DNA of 64,000 nucleotides from Apricaphanius iberus (taxonomy: Eukaryota > Chordata > Actinopteri > Cyprinodontiformes > Aphaniidae). Below the pieces are notes generated by a model that had not been told where the DNA came from, made no database searches, and worked only from the letters and a program-made list of their open reading frames with translations. The stretch spans positions 1,302,001 through 1,366,000 of the forward strand of contig JAPXFQ010002153.1 of NCBI GenBank assembly GCA_028564705.1, read 5' to 3'. Made by a program: the position numbers and the translations under genes. This document shows positions 58,802 to 64,000 of this stretch, in pieces. Numbering within the stretch: the first letter of the stretch is position 1; each line of letters opens with the position of its first letter.

Positions 58802-59683
58802 AAAGTACAAGCTAAATATGTTATTGCAGTGTGCAATCTCAAAGTGCAATTTATGGGAAACAATTACAGCTTATAAAGAAAAGGCCTTTGACATTTCCTG
58901 CATCCAAATCCTTAGCATTTACTATATGCTACGTAGAAACTATTACTCATTTGTTAATGTAATACTGCATAGCAAACTATCGCGTAATAGGCATTAAACC
59001 AGACATACTGCTCCACCATTTTGCATGTCCTTTGACCCATATGACTTCTGTTGACCCAGATGTTTACGTTACGTTCGCCTGTGCTCCCGCCATCCTCTAG
59101 CCGTTATTTTGTCTGGTATGACTTAACAACTTAAATGTGTAATCAGTCAAAAAACAATTACAGTAATCAGTAACATCGCTACATGTACATTTATCTGCCG
59201 AAACTGCGGCGGTGTCAATGGTTGCCAGTTCGTCTGTAGCCATTTTTAGCTAGGTCCTTCTTCTTCTATGATTTCGGGGCGTCCGCTGCATTGTGGGATA
59301 GCGTAGCATCCAACGGCTGCTTACTGTGGCGGTAGTACACTTTCGGGAACTTTCTGCTTACTAGTCAGATCCATAATGGAGATTTGGATCTACTACTACA
59401 AATATTCCTTTTCACCTGCTACGTAGCAAGCGTAGTGCAGCCATTACGAGTGCTGAGTTGCTTGTGCGCTGTTTTTATTTGGTCAGCTTAATGAAGCTTT
59501 AGCCCTGCGTTTGCCCCCTGGTGGTTGGCAGAATATTGGTTGAGGCAGTGTATGATGAAGAGGCGCGCAGTGAAGCTCGCATTTTGAATGTAAATATCGT
59601 TCACGATCAGGTTCAGTTAATTGTGGCCACCAAAATTGTGATCACGATCAAAATCCGATTAATTGTGCAGCCCTAATGAATAG

Positions 59684-60942
59684 AATAAGAAATATGCATA
59701 TACATTTCCCATTTTTTTAGATGAGGCAGGGATTGAATCATGACATGAATTTATGCAAAGCTTTAGATGAGGTTCAGTTTTATAGTTTAAAGCCCTTTTC
59801 ATGTGGTGCCAGAAAAAGTGTTTTATTCATAGTCGTTTTCTGGGTCTGCATGGAGCATCAAGTAATGCAGCAGCGCTCCTACCTGTTGAAAACAGGCTCA
59901 TACAATTAACTTTGGTTGAAAGAAGGACAATTTTGTGTTATTGGGAATAATGATCTGGAAATTAAATTAGCCCAAATCATTGCTCCTGTTAAGGCAACAG
60001 TATTTTAAAGCTGTGGTCAGGCAACTACCATTTGCATGTCTGTTAAGAAGCCAATAGCAGGCTAAGTATCTGAACAGATAGCCTGGCTAATTAAGCATGT
60101 ATGGTCAACACTCTCAATGTAATTATATAAAGACCAGGGAGGTCTTCTATTCTTTACCATAAACACCACAGAAAAGCTAGACAACTCTGTTTATCAGGTT
60201 TATTTTATATTTTCACATCAATCAGAAATTAAAAACAGCAAAATACACATGTCATAGAAAACATTATTACTGTACTAATAATGGTGTATGGTATCTTAGC
60301 AGCAATATGAATACATTTTTTTTTTAAATAAATATTTGAATTTCTTGACTTAATATATTCAATAAATTTGAAAATCAGTGAAGTTCATTTAATTGCATAA
60401 CTCAGTGCGCCGAGTGAAACGCACATTGTATACTAATTACACACAGACTGAGGTATTCAAGCCTTTATTTCTTTTAATTACGATGATTTTCCACTTCAAC
60501 CTTAAGAAAACATGAAAATTTAAAAGTAGAATATTGCATTAGACTAATAAAAAGAACTGGGTTTGATAGAAAAGTATGTTTAATAGCTGCTTAAAATTTG
60601 TTTTTTTTCAGGTTTTGTCAAAAGGCCCTTTTAATCTGACAAACAAGCCTAATCAAAATGCTTATTCTTATTTATAACTAATAAATGTAGTTGTCAATTT
60701 CTGAGTAAATGTATTTATTATTGACTCTAATACTGACCTTTGCTTAGTTTGGATCACAGAAGTGCCCCCTCAACAGTTCAACAGTACATCAGATCAGAAA
60801 TGTTTAAATATGTACAAATTAAATAAGATTTTTTTGAATTTAAAAAGAGCTACATTTGTAGTTACCTACTGCTAACTCAACTCTGCATTTCTTTGGAAAA
60901 TAGAGGCAATATGTTAACAATGGAGGGAAAGTGGAAAACAGT
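59684..60942. other. Intronic DNA, nothing recognised
   Basis: AT-rich; no supported feature. Confidence 0.4.
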
Positions 60943-61180
60943 ATACTGAAATAAGAGAACCCAGATCAAACTTAAATAAATTACTTCAATTTGTTAAAAT
61001 TAATTGATTAAAGGTAATCAAACTTAATTTATGTACTTTTGTTTAACTTGACAACTTAACAAACTAAATAAAGTAACTTGGATAAACCTAATTAAATTAG
61101 TTGTAATAAATTGAAGCAATTTATTTAAATTGGACCTGGGTTCTCTTTTTTTCAGATTGATCTGAGTTTTTCAGTGTTAG
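60943..61180. mobile_element. Palindromic MITE (…TTTTTCAGTGT end)
   Basis: The left arm agagaacccagatcaaactt and aaataaattacttcaatttg pairs with the right arm caatttatttaaattggacc and tgggttctcttt. The right end is gagtttttcagtgt and the left end actgaaataag is its degraded partner. The inner part holds taatcaaacttaattt, facing a matching aacctaattaaatt. It resembles the element at 31806-32003 in ends and AT-rich interior. Confidence 0.6.
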
Positions 61181-61865
61181 GTCTTGGTTTGACTTGAGTC
61201 GAGATTCTGTCTCCTGAAATGACATAATGACAGATTTAATTTAGTTGGTTTATTTGTGGAAGAAGTCAGTGTTTTTTCTCGCAGACACTTTTTCTTGCTT
61301 AGACATGATTTAAAACATCAATGCTTTACATATTGGATTTTATTCTATGCTAATTCATCCTGCATGTGCTTTTAAGATTTCACCAGAATCAACTAAAATA
61401 TTGAACCATACTTGTATAAACGTTGTTATAGTTCAGAGATGTCCTCTTTACATTTACATTAGCTAAACCTGCAAGCTGGTTTATGGTTTGACTGTCTCTC
61501 GCAGTGTAGACGTTTACAGACTGTTAATTAAATTAATACAATATTTCCCTTCCTAAAATGTGATTGCCATTTACAAAATCAGTGTAATATAGATTTAATC
61601 TTAACAGCTTGAATTATTTTTGAGGCCATTATAATGAATGAAAAAAAAAAAAAAAACGCAACACAAAATCTCTAAGTTGTCCATGTGGGATTGCAAGTGT
61701 CCTGGTGCCCCATGCCTTCCTCTGTCTCCATGCTGCTGCTGCATTTCAGACTGAGCGCAGCAGTGGAGTTGGCAGTTAGTGTGAGATTCAGCAGGGAAGG
61801 CAGGCAGAGTAAGGTGAAGTAACAAGAAATAGATGGAGAGGAAGAAGATATATTGGTTTATTGAT
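61181..61865. other. Intronic DNA; A16 run at 61641-61656
   Basis: A 16-base A run. The 89-codon minus-strand frame across 61601-61870 is bounded by the homopolymer and has no known domain. Its left part may be interior of the hAT end at 61951. Confidence 0.35.
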
Positions 61866-61951
61866 ATCAATTTAAATGATACCGGTCAAAATCTGACTTA
61901 TATGAAAATATGATAATATATTTTTTAAACTCGAGAAATGGTCCAGCCCTA
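61850..61951. mobile_element. Right end of a hAT-like element (…GGTCCAGCCCTA)
   Basis: It ends gaaatggtccagccctag, complementary to a TAGGGCTGGACC start. Subterminal attgatatcaatttaaatg and gataccggtc words are present. A left end was not identified; the start at 56989 has different flanking octamers. Confidence 0.5.
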
Positions 61952-62016
61952 GTATTCACAGTTGTGAACAATTATTTTACTTCGTTGTGAATGTTTTGTT
62001 CCCCCTGATTTTACTA

Positions 62017-62421
62017 CAGTAATTTTCGGACTATAACCTGCTACTTTTCTCACACGCTTTGGACCCCGTGGCCTAAAGATGCAGCTATTTATAACAATTT
62101 ATAGATTTCTTACAGGCTACACGCCTTCGGGGTTTACTCTAACAGTACATGTGAGACAAACTTGTGGGTAAAGATAAAGTGCCAAAGAAGACACCTGTTG
62201 TTTTTATGCACTTTCTCATCATGGAAAACACACAAAGAAATGCTTATAATTCATCTTTTGAGTTAAAGGCAATCAAGCAGGCTGTCAAAGCAGGAAATTG
62301 AGCTACTGCACGTAAGCTGGGCATCAGTGAATCGATGGTGAGACGTTGGAGGAGGCAGCAGAAGGAACTGAGTCAAAACAAAACAAAAAGACGACAAAAG
62401 CTTTCAGAGGACATACAGTAA
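62017..62421 (+). pseudogene. pogo-like transposon, left end and helix-turn-helix domain fragment
   Basis: It starts cagtaattttcggactataa after a TA dinucleotide (62015-62016), a well-known fish pogo/Tigger terminal repeat. From ATG 62221 the frame gives FELKAIKQAVKAGN, an in-frame TGA at 62299, then ATARKLGISESMVRRWRRQQ and KELSQ. This is the N-terminal helix-turn-helix that binds the element's ends. It is cut at about 62422 by an antisense L2-like LINE. The DDE catalytic part is not in the window. Confidence 0.7.
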
Positions 62422-63070
62422 AGGCGAGGCAATTTTATTTGTATAACACACTTTCAACACGGGGTAAGTCAAGATGCTTTACAGGATAAGGTGGTAAAGA
62501 AAAAAAACATATGATAAAAGCATAGCAAGTAAAAACAGTAATTAAGCCTAAAACGTGAGAATCAATAACAGAAAAAATTAGAGAGCAATTATAATAATTT
62601 ACTCAAAGGCCGGTTTGAACAGATAACTTTTACGTTTTGCTTTAAAGCAGCTCAGTGTTTCATCAGCTTTCTAGTCATCAGGAAGTTTGTTCCATATAAG
62701 GGGAGCATAAAAATTGCTAGGTGCTTCTCCGTGTTTTTTTCTGATTCAAGAGGTTATTAATAAGTTAGAGTTGGAGGACCTGAGAGGTCTGGGGGTCAGT
62801 ATAAAGACACCAGGTCTTCAACATATTTTGCTGCTAAACCATTCAATGATTTATAAACTAATAGGAGTATTTTGAAGTCTATTCTCTGTGTTACAGGGAG
62901 CCAGGATAGGCACTTTAGAACTGAGGTGATGTGCTCTACTTTCCTGATTGTAATTAGGACGTGAGCAGCAGCATTCTAGATCAGCTGCAGCTATATAATT
63001 GACTTTTTATGTAGACCTGTGAGTCTAATCCAACTAAAGGTAAATGCATGGATGAGTTTTTTTAAGGTCC
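62422..63070 (-). pseudogene. L2-like LINE, 3' end, antisense
   Basis: On the minus strand the C-terminal ORF is readable in pieces: ENRLQNTPISL-type block, RPLRSSNSNLLIT and LIWNKLPDD, then FKAKRKSYLFKPAFE, then a 3' untranslated part ending gttatacaaataaaattgcc. The LRSSNSNLLIT block also occurs in the sense L2-like copy at 34612-37612. It is 5'-truncated and frameshifted. Confidence 0.65.
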
Positions 63071-63084
63071 TGTGGCGACATTAG

Positions 63085-63243
63085 GGTGCCACATTGACGA
63101 TTTTAGCCAGAAAATTTGTATTTTCACTAAGATGGACTAAAACAACTAGATAATGACTAGACATGTAGATGTCAATATTAAACACTCAGATATACAGTTT
63201 ATCAGCAAAAAAAAAAATTATTTCGGGTTGAGTTGCTTTTTAA
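63085..63243 (-). mobile_element. TTAA-type MITE, family A, inverted end
   Basis: The right edge is cgggttgagttgctttttaatt. Reverse complemented, it reads TTAAAAAGCAACTCAACCCG, then gctgataaactgtatatct and tagtccatcttagtgaaaat, matching the left parts at 8660 and 51842. An A-run of 11 interrupts it at about 63207-63217. Confidence 0.55.
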
Positions 63244-63290
63244 TTAAACAAGCAAAAAAATCTTGGTAGCATCTTTTTGTGTAAATATTA

Positions 63291-64000
63291 GGGGTGTGAG
63301 AAAAATTGATTCACGTCTGAATCTCGATTCCTATTTAACAAGATTCAGAAGCGATCCGAAATGTTGGGGAATCGATTCTCAAAAAAAATGTTTTCTGAAC
63401 CTTTTTACATTTTCGCTTCGCGTAGTGTTTGTCATGCAACAGCCACCGTCGCATTGACAGGTCTGATGCGCCGTTGGCTAGCTATCTAATCCAGCCCGCC
63501 CCGTCTTTGCTGAAGGTAAATGTTTGGGCCGTCTAAAAGGTCTTCTCCATGCTAATGACACCCTTGGCTAAAGATTTTTTTTTTTATAAATCTGCAAGTA
63601 TATAAGAGCGATCTTTCTTCATAAGCTACACATAAACATCCAGCAGCGCTGCACACCTGTGGCGCTTTCAAGGAAGTCCGAAGTATATGCTTAGTTCAAT
63701 AATGTTAGGACTTTTAAAATTGTTAACAAAAACAATGAAAATAATAACATAAGCCATAAATTTCTGTTAAATGATGGTTGATAAGCAACATTTTGTGCAT
63801 ACTAAATATGTTCAATGTATTTTCTACTACTTACCAAAGAACAAACAAAATACATTTATTTTATTTTTTTCTTCTTAAAATATATCATCTTTTTTTTTTT
63901 AAGACTAGAAATTTTGTTTAAAAGTTCATGGATGTCCAGTTGCAATTTCATGTCTTGTTACTTTTGAACCAGTTCCCTTCTCTCCACATAGATTGTAAAA
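63291..64000. mobile_element. Left end of a hAT-like element (TAGGGGTGTGAGAAAAATTGATTC), running toward the window end
   Basis: It starts ttaggggtgtgagaaaaatt, then gattcacgtctgaatctcg, acaagattcagaagcgatcc and gggaatcgattctc, the subterminal pattern of a fish hAT-like group. No right end before 64000. Sequence after about 63560 is not recognised and may be outside the element. Confidence 0.4.

Larger units (their letters stand above)
58498..59675. mobile_element. Non-autonomous hAT element, complete, with 15-bp ends and 8-bp target-site duplication
   Basis: The left end is tagggctgcacgatt. The right end, reverse complemented, is tagggctgcacaatt. The octamer atgaatag flanks both sides (58490-58497 and 59676-59683), a perfect 8-bp hAT duplication. 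Subterminal words aattattaatcacgatc and attgtgatcacgatcaaaat recur at the two ends. The 1,178-bp body has no transposase. It contains (AT)21 at 58757-58798 and a 34-bp retrotransposon-tail insertion at 58513-58546. Confidence 0.9.
34088..64000 (+). other. Downstream intron of the UNC5-like gene (probably part of intron 2)
   Basis: It begins with gtacgg, the donor of the UNC5-like exon. The following exon should complete the first Ig domain with the family's W-C-x-C motif, but nothing like it is seen on either strand to the window end. The intron therefore exceeds 29.9 kb. It is filled with LINE, hAT, Tc1, pogo, Harbinger and MITE remnants. Confidence 0.6.

Noticed and set aside
56989..61951. 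One 5-kb hAT element from TAGGGCTGGACGATA to GGTCCAGCCCTA
   Set aside because: The flanking octamers agatgtaa and gtattcac do not match, the interior has no transposase, and subterminal sequences differ. They are treated as two separate fragments.
1..64000. CRISPR array, operons, phage or other prokaryotic systems
   Set aside because: No regularly spaced repeats with unique spacers, no dense long reading frames. The sequence is vertebrate intron with transposon debris.

Overview
The window looks like non-coding DNA from a ray-finned (teleost) fish nuclear genome. It is AT-rich, has no long open reading frames, and is packed with remnants of transposon families typical of fish: L2/Maui-like and Rex1-like LINEs, RTE/Rex3-type 3' tails, Tc1, pogo, Harbinger, Kolobok with a THAP domain, many hAT-type elements and MITEs, and tRNA-derived SINEs. 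There is no sign of bacterial or phage organisation, no CRISPR array, and no intact RNA gene that I could find.

Only one host coding segment is convincing: a 207-bp exon on the + strand at 33881-34087, with a polypyrimidine tract and AG before it and GT after it. It encodes the start of the first immunoglobulin domain of an UNC5-family netrin receptor and most resembles UNC5D. Both splice phases are 1. No other UNC5 exon is visible. By gene order, 1-33880 is therefore probably part of intron 1 and 34088-64000 part of intron 2, each more than 29 kb long within the window. A CpG-rich, CCAAT-containing block at about 5500-5990 is the only promoter-like region and could be an alternative or transposon-derived start site.

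Layout: 1-5 kb holds a long inverted repeat around a LINE tail, and a Rex1-like scrap. 5-11 kb holds a BED-finger fragment, the CpG-rich block, two LTR-like segments in opposite orientation, and several nested MITEs. 13-19 kb holds an exact 97-bp duplication and an intact hAT MITE with its 8-bp target duplication. 21-27 kb holds hAT remnants, a Tc1 fragment and a TTAA-flanked Kolobok-like element with a broken THAP exon. 30-38 kb holds two Rex1-like LINEs, a SINE, the UNC5 exon, and an L2-like LINE split by one of the Rex1-like elements. 38-50 kb holds hAT elements, some nested, and a Tc1 remnant. 50-64 kb holds Harbinger, TTAA MITE, hAT and pogo remnants plus a second, antisense L2 copy.

I did not find an undescribed biological system. 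The most informative observations are structural: nested insertions with readable target-site duplications, including a 34-bp retrotransposon tail inside a hAT end; the repeated TTAA-flanked MITE family in both orientations; and the candidate intronic promoter. Family names come from recognition by eye, without any database search.
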